Of a stretch of 64,000 bases of DNA, positions 1-10,477 are shown in pieces (positions within the stretch are counted from its first letter, which is position 1; each line of letters opens with the position of its first letter). The position numbers and the translations under genes are program-made. The notes beneath the pieces are model-generated. The model saw nothing but the letters and a program-made list of their open reading frames with translations, had not been told where the DNA came from and ran no database searches. The stretch comes from JBGPTF01 sp041490445 (lineage in GTDB: Bacteria > Acidobacteriota > Terriglobia > Acidiferrales > UBA7541): positions 1-64,000 of the forward strand of contig JBGPTF010000007.1 in the NCBI GenBank assembly GCA_041490445.1, written 5' to 3'.

Positions 1-141
1 CGACCGGAACGACACCTTCGGGTTGCGCTTCGACAGCACCTTCGTGATCGCCGCCGTCAAAGTCGTCTTCCCGTGATCGATGTGCCCGATCGTCCCCACG
101 TTCACGTGCGGCTTGTTGCGCTCAAATTTTTCCTTCGCCAT
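1..141 (-). CDS. tuf: Elongation factor Tu, N-terminal part (cut by window edge)
   Basis: EF-Tu is the GTPase that delivers aminoacyl-tRNA to the ribosome. Only the first 47 residues lie in the window. They begin MAKEKFERNKPHVNVGTIGH and continue into the P-loop region (GHIDHGKTTLTAAI), which is diagnostic. The ATG at 139-141 is the conserved family start. The gene lies 50 bp downstream of fusA and is the last visible gene of the rpsL-rpsG-fusA-tuf (str) operon, on the same strand. Confidence 0.97.
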   Translation of the reverse strand, partial: MAKEKFERNKPHVNVGTIGHIDHGKTTLTAAITKVLSKRNPKVSFRS

Positions 142-191
142 GTGTGCGTCTGCTCCTCAGCTTGAGCGTTTCCAATGATTCCTGGGCCCGT

Positions 192-2456
<2,265 letters not shown>

Positions 2457-2471
2457 CGAATCCTTACCTGC

Positions 2472-2942
2472 CTACCACCGGTAATGGGCAAAGGCCTTGT
2501 TGGCCTCCGCCATGCGGTGCACGTCCTCCTTCTTCTTCACAGCCCCGCCGCGGTTGTTCGACGCGTCGAGGATTTCATCCGCCAGCCGTTCCACCATCGT
2601 CTTCCCGCCGCGCGTCCGCGCGTACAGGATCAGCCAATGAATCGCCAGCGACTGCCGCCGGAACTGGTTCACTTCTACCGGCACCTGGTAGTTCGCGCCG
2701 CCCACGCGCCGCGTCTTGACTTCGAGCAGCGGCTTCACGTTCTCGATCGCCTTCTTGAACGCCGTGAAGGCGTCGCCATTCGTCTTCTGCGCGATCAGGT
2801 CCATCGCCTGGTAGAAGATGGCCTGCGAGGTGGCGCGTTTGCCGTCGTACATCATCGAGCTGACGAATTTCTGCACCAGATCGCTGCCGTATACCGCGTC
2901 GCCGGGAATCTTTCGGCGCGGAACAAATCCCTTGCGTGGCAT
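2472..2942 (-). CDS. rpsG: 30S ribosomal protein S7
   Basis: S7 is a primary 16S rRNA-binding protein that nucleates assembly of the 30S head. The 156-aa length is standard. Recognisable features are MPRKGFVPRR at the N-terminus, KFVSSMMYDGKRATSQAI, the segment around VGGANYQVPVEV, and the C-terminal MAEANKAFAHYRW. The ATG start is preceded by a GGGGAG/AAGGA-like Shine-Dalgarno. It sits between rpsL (15 bp upstream) and fusA (15 bp downstream), the canonical str operon order. In other bacteria S7 represses its own operon; no S7 binding structure was identified here. Confidence 0.97.
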   Translation of the reverse strand: MPRKGFVPRRKIPGDAVYGSDLVQKFVSSMMYDGKRATSQAIFYQAMDLIAQKTNGDAFTAFKKAIENVKPLLEVKTRRVGGANYQVPVEVNQFRRQSLAIHWLILYARTRGGKTMVERLADEILDASNNRGGAVKKKEDVHRMAEANKAFAHYRW

Positions 2943-2957
2943 TCCTTCGCTCCCCTT

Positions 2958-3341
2958 CTACTTCTGCGCGGCCTTGGGCCGCTTGGCGCCGTATTTCGAG
3001 CGCGCCTGCTTGCGGTTTTCCACTCCGGCGGCGTCCAGCGTGCCGCGGATGATGTGGTAGCGCACTCCCGGCAGGTCCTTCACGCGGCCGCCACGCACCA
3101 GCACGATCGAGTGCTCCTGCAGATTGTGGCCGATGCCGGGAATGTACGTGGTCACTTCCGCGCTGTTCGTCAACCGGACGCGCGCCACTTTCCGCAAGGC
3201 CGAGTTCGGCTTCTTCGGCGTCTGCGTATAGACGCGGACGCACACGCCGCGCTTCTCCGGACACCCTTCGAGCGCCGGGGATTTCGTCTTCGTCCGCATC
3301 AGCTTGCGGCCGTGACGCACCAGTTGTGAAAACGTTGGCAC
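2958..3341 (-). CDS. rpsL: 30S ribosomal protein S12
   Basis: S12 sits at the decoding centre and is the classic streptomycin-resistance target. The 127-aa protein carries MPTFSQLVRHGR, the PNSALRKVARVRL segment, the IPGIGHNLQEHSIVLVRGGR loop and RYHIIRGTLDA. The start is GTG with a GGGGAG Shine-Dalgarno four bases upstream. It is the first gene of the str operon, and a near-consensus promoter lies about 315 bp upstream. A C-terminal extension (GVENRKQARSKYGAKRPKAAQK region) is usual for the family. Confidence 0.97.
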   Translation of the reverse strand: MPTFSQLVRHGRKLMRTKTKSPALEGCPEKRGVCVRVYTQTPKKPNSALRKVARVRLTNSAEVTTYIPGIGHNLQEHSIVLVRGGRVKDLPGVRYHIIRGTLDAAGVENRKQARSKYGAKRPKAAQK

Positions 3342-3654
3342 GGTTCTCCCCTCAATCCCCCAAGGATTCTTGAAAACATCCCGCGCAGAACGATGCGTCC
3401 GCGCAGCTCGCGTGAGGTGACAGAACAGAAGGGTCCAGCTACCCCTCGAAGGAACCTGCTAGGAACTACTCCGCACAGACGCTTTCGCCGAAGCGAGTCA
3501 ACGGCATCTACTTAAAGCGGAGAGGCAACCACGGCTTTGCGGGGCTGGCGCCCCATTTCGGCCGTCTCCCAACCTCGTTCCTTCATTCTCTGTTCCGAGG
3601 CGAGGAGCCCTTCCCCTTCATCGCAGGGGCAAATTGCCCCCTTCCAAACTCGCA

Positions 3655-3683
3655 AGTATAGGGAAATGTGTCGGGTCTGTCAA
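3655..3683 (-). promoter_or_regulatory. Sigma-70 promoter of the str operon
   Basis: Read on the minus strand, TTGACA (3678-3683) is followed by a 17-bp spacer and TATACT (3655-3660), an almost perfect housekeeping promoter. The expected start of transcription is near 3648. This gives a leader of about 300 nt before rpsL, long enough for a regulatory structure; only a weak hairpin (CGCTT/AAGCG near 3480-3500) was seen in it. Confidence 0.8.
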
Positions 3684-3755
3684 CGCCTTCCCTGTGGAAA
3701 ACCGGGGCCTATCTTCGCCCTTTCTTCTCCCTCCCGCCGTTACCTAGGCGCCTGC

Positions 3756-4340
3756 TCAGGGGCACCACGGGGAGCGCGAAAAAGAGCACTCCGCGCCGAT
3801 GTCGTCGAGGCCTGTTTCCGGGTCCGGCTCCTTCCCGTTGAACTTGAAATTCTGCGGACAGGTGTTCACGAGGGGCGCGCGCTCGCCGCCGAAGGGATAG
3901 AAATCACTGTCATCGAGGACGGTTCCGGCGGCGCTTGTCACATCGCGCGACGTGCCTAGGTGATCGGCGAAGGAGTAGTTGATGTTCCCGGAAGAATCCC
4001 GGCGCGCAATCCGCTTCCCGTTGAAGAAGATGTATTCGAAGAAGTTGGCATTATTGGTATTCCCCGCGAGGTCGGTCTCATCCAGCACGTCGCTTCCCAT
4101 GCCGTACCAGTAGAGTGCCCCGTTTGACTTCATCACCCTCTTGCCGTCGCCGTCGTACGTGTAGCTCACTCCTGACGTGGACGTGAGCTGATTCGCGGCG
4201 TTGTACGCGTAGCTGGCTCCGCCCGTCCCGGGAATGACAGTGAGATTGCCGGAGGCGTCATACGTGTCGCCACTGACCCGATTCGCAGTTGTCGCTGTGA
4301 TGCGCCGGGCTCCCCCACACACTGCTAAGGGGTGCCCCAC
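3756..4340 (-). pseudogene. RHS repeat-protein fragment (C-terminal core, degraded)
   Basis: The translation contains RHS/YD repeat signatures (NRVSGDTYDASGN, YAYNAANQLTS, YTYDGDGKRV) and the start of the RHS-associated core (FNGKRIARRDSSGN, ADHLGTSRDV, FNGKEPDPETGLDDIGA). Intact RHS proteins are secreted or surface proteins of over 1000 residues. Here only about 190 codons remain. The hallmark core motif (normally like ERDxETGLxxxxARYY) degenerates and the frame stops at 3756. The N-terminal end overlaps the stop of the next gene by 16 bp, so no natural start is apparent. It is one of three RHS remnants in this 3-kb stretch. Confidence 0.8.
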
Positions 4341-4951
4341 ACTTGAACTGCGATCCCCTTGTTGTGGTCGGGAACGATCTTGGGTTTCTTCGGATCAACC
4401 CTGATTGCTTCGATGAATCGATCTGCTTCCTCGGGCGAACTTAGCAGGCTATATTCGTTTAGAGCCCCAGACATCTCATGTACCTGCTCGGCTTTGTAGC
4501 CGCAGTTATTCAGGATGGAAAGGAAAGGAAATCCGATTTCTGCATCCACTACTTCATAGCCCAGCAGCTTCAACCCATCCGCGTTGCGGTGCATGTGAAA
4601 CGCGTACTCGAACACCCTGAGAGTCTCTGTGCCATCTGTAGAAGTCATTGTCATTTGCCCAGCAACTTCATAGGGAAAGCTGTAGCCCGATATCACCCAA
4701 CCGGGTGACTTCCTGTGCAGGACGGACTGGCAGTGATGCGGCTCCAGTGAGAGCTTTTCCAGATTCGGAAATTCTGTCAGGAACTTAGTGGGATTCTGAA
4801 CACCCTCAACCGTGTTCCATTGGTGCTTGTCGTAAGCGGGGTGTATTTCCCTCTCGATGGAAGCCACACGGAACCCATCTCGAAGCGGCCACCCACGCGA
4901 GTAAGGTTCTTGGATCAAGTACCCAACGAAAGTAAAATCAGTTTTCCCCAT
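4325..4951 (-). CDS. Hypothetical protein lodged between RHS fragments
   Basis: A 208-aa soluble protein with no signal peptide or membrane segment and no family I recognise. The start MGKTDFTFVGYLIQ is preceded by AGAGGA at good spacing, and there are no internal frameshifts, so the frame appears maintained. Its base composition is clearly more AT-rich than the flanking str and trehalose operons, suggesting recent acquisition. RHS loci often carry small cognate immunity genes next to toxin tips; position and size fit that, but this is inference only. Confidence 0.6.
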   Translation of the reverse strand: MGKTDFTFVGYLIQEPYSRGWPLRDGFRVASIEREIHPAYDKHQWNTVEGVQNPTKFLTEFPNLEKLSLEPHHCQSVLHRKSPGWVISGYSFPYEVAGQMTMTSTDGTETLRVFEYAFHMHRNADGLKLLGYEVVDAEIGFPFLSILNNCGYKAEQVHEMSGALNEYSLLSSPEEADRFIEAIRVDPKKPKIVPDHNKGIAVQVWGTP

Positions 4952-5001
4952 TGAGATCCTCTGTGGAGCAGCCTTCCTATCGATGCGGCTTATGCTTGGG
5001 T

Positions 5002-5373
5002 TTAGGAACCGGCAAAATCGGCTTTAGTGGATGGTTCACTCCCGCCGCCGAAGGGATAGAAGTCCGCGTTCCTTCGGCTACGCTCAGGATGAACTCCACA
5101 GACCGTCCCGTTCGCCTGCGTGATCACTCGCGACGTCCCCAGCATGTCTTCCACATAATAGTACACGTTGTTGCCGGCGTCCCGCCGCGCGATCCGCTGC
5201 CCGCCGAAATAGACGTACTCGTTCGTGATGTTCCCGCTCAGGACCGACTCTTCGAGCACCAGCGCCAGGATTTCCGCCACGTAGGAAACCCAGTGATGGT
5301 GTAATGCCAGGTTTGTCCACATCTCCCGCATGTACACCCCCAAAGAAGTTTGGATTGTTACGATCGCGCGCAA
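5002..5373 (-). pseudogene. RHS core fragment with inserted mini-repeat
   Basis: From about residue 40 the translation matches RHS core sequence (NEYVYFGGQRIARRDAGNN, YYYVEDMLGTSRVI, ADFYPFGG). The first 40 residues look unrelated. Between the codons for GTV and ADFYPFGG, where RHS proteins normally have two residues, lies an inserted segment encoding GVHPERSRRN. It matches a short dispersed repeat (5065-5100) known to be read this way in many genomes. No complete RHS gene surrounds it, so it is a remnant. A second, closely matching copy of its core lies at 6596-6694. Confidence 0.75.
5065..5100. repeat. Dispersed mini-repeat (TTCGGCTACGCTCAGGAT type)
   Basis: The segment around TTCGGCTACGCTCAGGAT interrupts an RHS core reading frame and adds about ten codons without breaking it. 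Sequences of this kind recur widely in environmental genomes and are often seen as PERSRR-like insertions in predicted proteins. Only one copy was noticed in this window. Confidence 0.5.
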
Positions 5374-5401
5374 AGCAGGCCGCGATTTCCCGGCCAGTGC
5401 G

Positions 5402-6556
5402 CTAGTAACGAAATACAGCGGCGACCGCTTGCCCGTCGGGCATGTCTTCGGCCGCGAGCCCGAATACGTTTCCGCCTTCGGAATACGTCAACAGAGCCGC
5501 CAGATTCAGAAGATCATCGGCGTCCGGCGATGGGTCCTCGCGCAGCGTCACCTGTCCCGAACTCGAATCAAACGTGCCCCAGCGCTGAATCCCGACCGCG
5601 ACAAACAGAGAGGCGACTCGGCCCTGTTGCGCTGCGAGCAGAATCGGGCAGATGTCGCTGCTGCTGCGCTCCGTTCCTTTCCATTCAAAATATTTCTCGG
5701 CCGCATCCTTTTGCGACTTCTCAAAGTGCGGCCGCACAATCTCCCAACCCCGCGCGCGCAGTTCTTCGGCGGACAGGCCGTCGGGATTCCCGACGATCGC
5801 CTCGGCCATCAGATGCGCGTTCGTGTTGATTTCCCTGTAGAGCGGAAACAAGTAGTCCACGCTGGCGACCACCAGCGGAGCCTGGCTCTTTCCCATCAGA
5901 TCGTGCAATCCCCTGTCGATCTGCCGGAAAAACTGCGCGATTTCGACTTTCCGGTCTTCGGCGCCGGCCATACTGCCGTGGTAAATCAATCCCCCGCCAG
6001 GCAAATTCCCCGCGCCCGCGGTATGCACCTGAATCGTGATTTCCGACTTTTCCGGAAGCGCGGCCTCGCGGAGTGCTCCCGGCACACTTTCCAGATTCAT
6101 CTCGCTGATCTTGTCGCGAGTGGTGTAGAACAGCCGCACTTGATTCTGGCTCAAAGCGAGGATGAAGAAGCGCTCGTCGCCCCAAAGCAGCGGAAACAGG
6201 GGCTTCAGATGGAAGCGACGCCCGGCCACGGCGAGTTCCTGAAACTCGACGGGCAGGCGGTAGTGCCAGAATTGATTGGGGGATCGAAAGATGGCGATGC
6301 CGTCGCTCTGGTGCTGCCAGAAATCGTAATCGCCAGCTAACTGCTGGAGCGGCTGCAGCAAGCTGCGAATATCGGCCTCGCGCACATTCCTCGCGGCCAG
6401 GTCTCGACGAAGCTGGCGAATGAGGTTCTTCAGCCGGATGGGGCCTTGCAAAGTCTCTACACCGGCGCGGTGGGCAGGTATGTAGATGGAGATGCAGGGT
6501 TCAGCAGCGGACTGGATCAACTCGCGGAGTTCGGATCGGGTGAAGTGGTCCTGCAT
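5402..6556 (-). CDS. baeRF-family (bacterial archaeo-eukaryotic release factor-like) protein
   Basis: A 384-aa protein beginning MQDHFTRSELRELIQSAAEP. The N-terminal motif EPCISIYIPAHRAG followed by PIRLKNLIRQL resembles the baeRF families, predicted relatives of eukaryotic release factor 1/Vms1 suspected to act on stalled ribosomes or stress RNA. No GGQ peptidyl-hydrolase motif was seen. The frame is open a further 72 codons upstream, but those codons encode RHS debris (6596-6694). The ATG at 6554-6556 has a GGGG-type ribosome site and matches the domain start, so it is preferred. The gene diverges from the trehalose operon and its function in this organism is unknown. Confidence 0.7.
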   Translation of the reverse strand: MQDHFTRSELRELIQSAAEPCISIYIPAHRAGVETLQGPIRLKNLIRQLRRDLAARNVREADIRSLLQPLQQLAGDYDFWQHQSDGIAIFRSPNQFWHYRLPVEFQELAVAGRRFHLKPLFPLLWGDERFFILALSQNQVRLFYTTRDKISEMNLESVPGALREAALPEKSEITIQVHTAGAGNLPGGGLIYHGSMAGAEDRKVEIAQFFRQIDRGLHDLMGKSQAPLVVASVDYLFPLYREINTNAHLMAEAIVGNPDGLSAEELRARGWEIVRPHFEKSQKDAAEKYFEWKGTERSSSDICPILLAAQQGRVASLFVAVGIQRWGTFDSSSGQVTLREDPSPDADDLLNLAALLTYSEGGNVFGLAAEDMPDGQAVAAVFRY

Positions 6557-6595
6557 TTGATTTTCCCCTTCGTGCTGGCTCGTTGATGGAGCGCG

Positions 6596-6694
6596 GTTCT
6601 CTGCCTCTGCGATCCCTCGCGACGTCCCCAGCATGTCCTCCACATAGTAGTACACGTTGCCGCTCGCGTCCCGCCGCGCGATCCGCTGTCCGCC
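6596..6694 (-). pseudogene. RHS core remnant in a divergent intergenic region
   Basis: About 100 bp encode GGQRIARRDASGN-VYYYVEDMLGTSRGIA in frame, nearly identical to 5129-5204 on the same strand. It occupies most of the 215 bp between the divergent baeRF and otsA genes. It has no start or stop of its own and reads into the baeRF frame, so an automatic caller would fuse the two. Confidence 0.7.
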
Positions 6695-6771
6695 GCGATG
6701 TCGGAATGGTCCGCTTGCTTCCTCCATTGCAGCTTTGGGGTCGTCGGTCATAGAGGTAGAATGGGACTCCA

Positions 6772-9030
6772 ATGCGAATTACTCTCCGCCTGATTCTATC
6801 GCTCGTCTTGGGAATCACCCTGGTTGCATCTCTCTTTGATTTACTCCAGGTCCAGCAAGAGAAACGGCGACTGCGGGAAGATCTGGAGCGCCGGGCTGCG
6901 GTTCTGGCCGAGAACCTTGGGCAAACTGTCGAACGGCAACTCGAGAAACAGGGCACGGGCAAAGTCCAGGGGATCGTCGACACTCTTGGGAAACGAGAGC
7001 GACTCAGCGGCGTGGCAATTTATGATGCGGCCGGTCACTCCCAGGCGATTACATCCGGGCTTGCTGAACTTCCCCAGTTTCCCGCAATGGCCCTCGAAGC
7101 GGTTCAGACCGGCCACGGGTTGGGTCAGTTCCAAACGGTGAACGGGAAGCTGATGCATATCTACGCCCTTCCCCTGAAACGACAAGAAACCGTCGACGGT
7201 GCATTGGTCCTCTTGCATGATGCCAGTTATATATCTGGCCTGACGGCAGGTACATGGCGTCTGAACTTCATCCGGCTCTTGATGCAAACGCTTTTGATCG
7301 CCTTGGTCACCTTGCTGATTGTTCGCTGGAGTATCGCCGGGCCGATTGCGAAGACCGCCGAGTGGATGAAGAGACTCCGGAGGGGTGAGACTCCGGAGCA
7401 GGCCGGCCTTCCCCGAAAGGGTCTGTTCGAACCCCTGGCTCAAGAAGTCATCCACCTCACGAAAAGTCTTTCTGCCGCGCGCGCCGCAGCCGAACAGGAA
7501 GCCCAGCTCCGGGAAGCAGGCGATTCCCTGTGGACTCCGGAGCGACTGAAGGAACATGTTCGGATCACGCTGCGAGGCCAGCCCGTTTTCGTCATTTCCA
7601 ATCGCGAGCCCTATGTGCATATCCGGAAGGGCAAATCCATTCAGTACGTGGTTCCCGCTAGCGGGCTCGTGACTGCTCTGGAACCTATCTTGCGAGCGTG
7701 CGGCGGAACCTGGATCGCCCAGGGGAGCGGTGATGCTGATCGGGAGACGGCTGACCGCGACAGCAAGCTCCGGGTGCCACCCGAAGACCCCCAGTACACT
7801 CTGCGCCGCGTCTGGCTGACGAAAGAGGAGGAGGAGGGCTACTATTACGGTTTTTCCAACAAAGGCCTCTGGCCTCTATGTCACATTGCCCATACCCGGC
7901 CTGAATTTCGATCCGACGATTGGTCTCATTACCAGGCGGCCAACATCAAATTCGCTGAAGCGGCTCTTCAGGAGTTGGAAGCAACCGAAGAGCCATACAT
8001 CCTGATCCAGGACTACCACTTCGCACTCTTGTCGCGGCTCATCCGGGAAAAACGGCCGGACGCCCGGATCGCTGTCTTTTGGCACATCCCCTGGCCGAAT
8101 CCCGAAGCCTTTGGCATTTGCCCCTGGCAAAAAGAACTGCTTGACGGATTATTGGGAGCGGACCTCATCGGATTTCACACCCAGTTTCATTGCAATAATT
8201 TCCTCGACACGATCGATCGAACGCTGGAATCCCGCATTGACTGGCAGACCTTTTCGGTGAACCGCCTGGGCCGGACAACGCGCGTGAAACCGTTTCCGAT
8301 TAGCGTCGCATTTCCCGGCAACGCGCGCCGGCCGGAAGAGCATCCCGGGGGCGAAACATCGAAGGCTGCTTTGTTCAAAGAACTGGGCGTGAATGCGTCC
8401 TACTTGGGGGTGGGAGTTGACCGGATCGACTACACCAAGGGGATTCTGGAGCGGTTTCGCGGCATCGAGCGATTCCTCGAAAAATATCCCGCCTACCAGC
8501 GAAAACTGACCTTCGTCGAACTCGGAGAGCCGAGCCGCACGCACATTAAAGAGTACCGCGATCTCGTGGGACGCGTCGAAGAGGAAACGGATCGAATCAA
8601 TTGGCGCTTCCAAACCAAAGACTGGAGGCCGATCGTATTGCTCAAAGGTCACCATACTCATGAAGAGATCCAACCCTTCTACCGAGCGGCCGATCTTTGT
8701 CTGGTTACCTCCTTGCACGACGGCATGAATCTCGTCGCCAAGGAATTTATCGCCGCCCGCGACGACGAGCAGGGAGTTCTGATCTTGAGCTGTTTCACCG
8801 GTGCCTCCAATGAGCTACAGACCGCTCTGCTCATCAACCCTTACGACATCGAGCAAATGGCCGAGACGATCCGCGCCGCGCTGGAGATGGAACCAGAAGA
8901 AAGACGCACCCGGATGCTGCGCTTGCGGAGCACCGTCCGGGAGTACAACATCTACCGCTGGGCTGCGATTCTGATCTCGGAGCTCTCTCAAATTCAGAGT
9001 GAGACGAAACAACCGGCGCAGGCGACGTGA
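6772..9030 (+). CDS. otsA: Trehalose-6-phosphate synthase with N-terminal membrane sensor/HAMP module
   Basis: The C-terminal part from about residue 270 is a GT20 synthase that joins UDP-glucose and glucose-6-phosphate. It shows PVFVISNREPY, VVPASGLVTALEPIL, WHIPWPNPEAF, LIGFHTQFHC, GVDRIDYTKGI, LHDGMNLVAKEF. The first 270 residues are unusual: a membrane segment at about 5-24, a putatively periplasmic domain (about 40-163), a second membrane segment at about 165-188, a HAMP-like linker (GPIAKTAEWMKRLRRGE) and a coiled coil. Normal OtsA has about 470 residues and is soluble; this one is 752. The design implies regulation by an external or membrane cue, which is inference. No clear Shine-Dalgarno is present; TAGAAT at 6757-6762 would give an almost leaderless mRNA. 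It overlaps otsB by 3 bp. Confidence 0.88.
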   Translation: MRITLRLILSLVLGITLVASLFDLLQVQQEKRRLREDLERRAAVLAENLGQTVERQLEKQGTGKVQGIVDTLGKRERLSGVAIYDAAGHSQAITSGLAELPQFPAMALEAVQTGHGLGQFQTVNGKLMHIYALPLKRQETVDGALVLLHDASYISGLTAGTWRLNFIRLLMQTLLIALVTLLIVRWSIAGPIAKTAEWMKRLRRGETPEQAGLPRKGLFEPLAQEVIHLTKSLSAARAAAEQEAQLREAGDSLWTPERLKEHVRITLRGQPVFVISNREPYVHIRKGKSIQYVVPASGLVTALEPILRACGGTWIAQGSGDADRETADRDSKLRVPPEDPQYTLRRVWLTKEEEEGYYYGFSNKGLWPLCHIAHTRPEFRSDDWSHYQAANIKFAEAALQELEATEEPYILIQDYHFALLSRLIREKRPDARIAVFWHIPWPNPEAFGICPWQKELLDGLLGADLIGFHTQFHCNNFLDTIDRTLESRIDWQTFSVNRLGRTTRVKPFPISVAFPGNARRPEEHPGGETSKAALFKELGVNASYLGVGVDRIDYTKGILERFRGIERFLEKYPAYQRKLTFVELGEPSRTHIKEYRDLVGRVEEETDRINWRFQTKDWRPIVLLKGHHTHEEIQPFYRAADLCLVTSLHDGMNLVAKEFIAARDDEQGVLILSCFTGASNELQTALLINPYDIEQMAETIRAALEMEPEERRTRMLRLRSTVREYNIYRWAAILISELSQIQSETKQPAQAT

Positions 9031-9824
9031 AGGGTTCCGAATTGCATTCTCTCTGGTCCCGCTGGCCCGGCATCCGGCAAACTCTTTCCTGTGCATTCCC
9101 GATCCTTCTATTCGATTTTGACGGCACGCTGGCGCCGATCGCTGCCGATCCTGCCCGAGCGCGGCTTCCGGAAGCTACGCGAAAAGTGCTCGCACGGCTT
9201 TCGCGCCTGCCCTGCGCCGCCATCGGCGTGGTGAGCGGGCGGCAGTTGGCGGAACTACAGCGTTTGGTGCGGCTGAAAAATATCTGTTACATCGGCAGTC
9301 ATGGGATGGAATACATGCTGCCAGGCGGCAGCCACCACCTGCGGGCAACTCCCGCTCAGTGCCGCAGAATCCAACACATCGCGACCCAGCTTTCGCTCGC
9401 GTTGCGCGGCCTTCCAGGTATCCTGGTGGAGCGCAAGATCGCGAGCGTGGCCGTGCACTATCGGAATGCGGAACCCCAGCACATCCGCAGAGCTCTTGCA
9501 GAGGTCCAGCGCATCCGGAAACGGAATGTTCCACGGCTTCGGTTGTTGGAGGGCAAGAATGTCGTCGAGCTCTTGCCGGCCGATTCGAGTGACAAAGGCG
9601 CTGCCGTCAAGACTCTGGTGGCTCGGCTCCGTCCACGAGACCGTAAGGCAGTCGTGGTCTATTTGGGCGATGATGCCACCGACGAAAGCGTCTTTGGTTG
9701 CTTGGGGAAAAACGATGTGACCGTGTTGGTCGGCAGGCCGCGCAAAACGCGCGCGCGCTTTTATCTGCGGTCACCTGCCCAGGTTTGTAACTTTCTCCGC
9801 CGGGTGTGTAAGATACTGCGATGA
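9027..9824 (+). CDS. otsB: Trehalose-6-phosphate phosphatase
   Basis: A 265-aa HAD-superfamily phosphatase that converts trehalose-6-phosphate to trehalose. HAD motif I is visible as LLFDFDGTLAPI, motif II in GVVSGRQLAEL, the substrate cap in ICYIGSHGMEY, and motif IV in VVYLGDDATDESVF. The GTG start overlaps the otsA stop (GTGA), indicating translational coupling. Its stop overlaps the next gene in the same way (ATGA). Size is typical for the family. Confidence 0.92.
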   Translation: MKGSELHSLWSRWPGIRQTLSCAFPILLFDFDGTLAPIAADPARARLPEATRKVLARLSRLPCAAIGVVSGRQLAELQRLVRLKNICYIGSHGMEYMLPGGSHHLRATPAQCRRIQHIATQLSLALRGLPGILVERKIASVAVHYRNAEPQHIRRALAEVQRIRKRNVPRLRLLEGKNVVELLPADSSDKGAAVKTLVARLRPRDRKAVVVYLGDDATDESVFGCLGKNDVTVLVGRPRKTRARFYLRSPAQVCNFLRRVCKILR

Positions 9825-10477
9825 AAATGGCTGAAACGCTATTCCAGTTCATGGCCGCCTCGAGCCTGACCCGCATTACGGGCCAGCGAGCCACTATGCT
9901 GATGGAGCTGTTGGAGGAGTTGCGGCGCTGCTCTCCCGCCTCAATCTTCAACCATACCTTTCAAACTCTTCAGGAGCACCACTTCTTGACGGGAGGATTT
10001 TCGAACGACTTCGCGCAATGGGCGCTGACAGCGTGCAAGGAGCCGCAGCTCGCCGAGCGCTTGGCCTCGCTCGATATTCGCCACTACGAAACCCTGACGG
10101 ATCTCAAAGCGGACCTCGTTGCCACGTTGGAAGACTATCTGGCCTTGACGCCGGAAGCCGCCCGTCGCAGGGCGTTTGAGCCGTTCTACTTTTGTGAGGC
10201 GGTCACCGTGGTTGTACCCACACAGTGGCAGGCGAAGACGCTGCCCGAATTTTGCGAGGCCCTTCGCCGTGTGAGCGTCCATACCGTGTATTACCACTTC
10301 GTGACTGCGCGCTTGCGGGAGCCGCTGGCGGTGAATGACTTCTCCTGGTGGCTTGAAAGCAGCCTCGGCTTGAAGGACCTTGGCGACAAAATTGAACAGA
10401 TCGACATCTACACGCATACGCTGGAAGCCGTGCGGCAAAGCATTCTGGAGGAGGCAACGCCTTGGCTGACGGTTTAA
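9821..10477 (+). CDS. DUF5752 family protein in trehalose operon
   Basis: A 218-aa soluble protein of unknown function resembling DUF5752, a family often encoded beside trehalose synthase genes (from memory of the family). Notable segments are FNHTFQTLQEHHFLTGGFSNDFAQWA, FYFCEAVTVVVPTQ and VSVHTVYYHFVTARLR. It is rich in His, Phe and Trp and has no signal peptide. Its ATGA overlap with otsB and 16-bp overlap with the following gene make it an integral operon member. A regulatory or accessory role in trehalose synthesis is a guess from position. Confidence 0.7.
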   Translation: MKMAETLFQFMAASSLTRITGQRATMLMELLEELRRCSPASIFNHTFQTLQEHHFLTGGFSNDFAQWALTACKEPQLAERLASLDIRHYETLTDLKADLVATLEDYLALTPEAARRRAFEPFYFCEAVTVVVPTQWQAKTLPEFCEALRRVSVHTVYYHFVTARLREPLAVNDFSWWLESSLGLKDLGDKIEQIDIYTHTLEAVRQSILEEATPWLTV

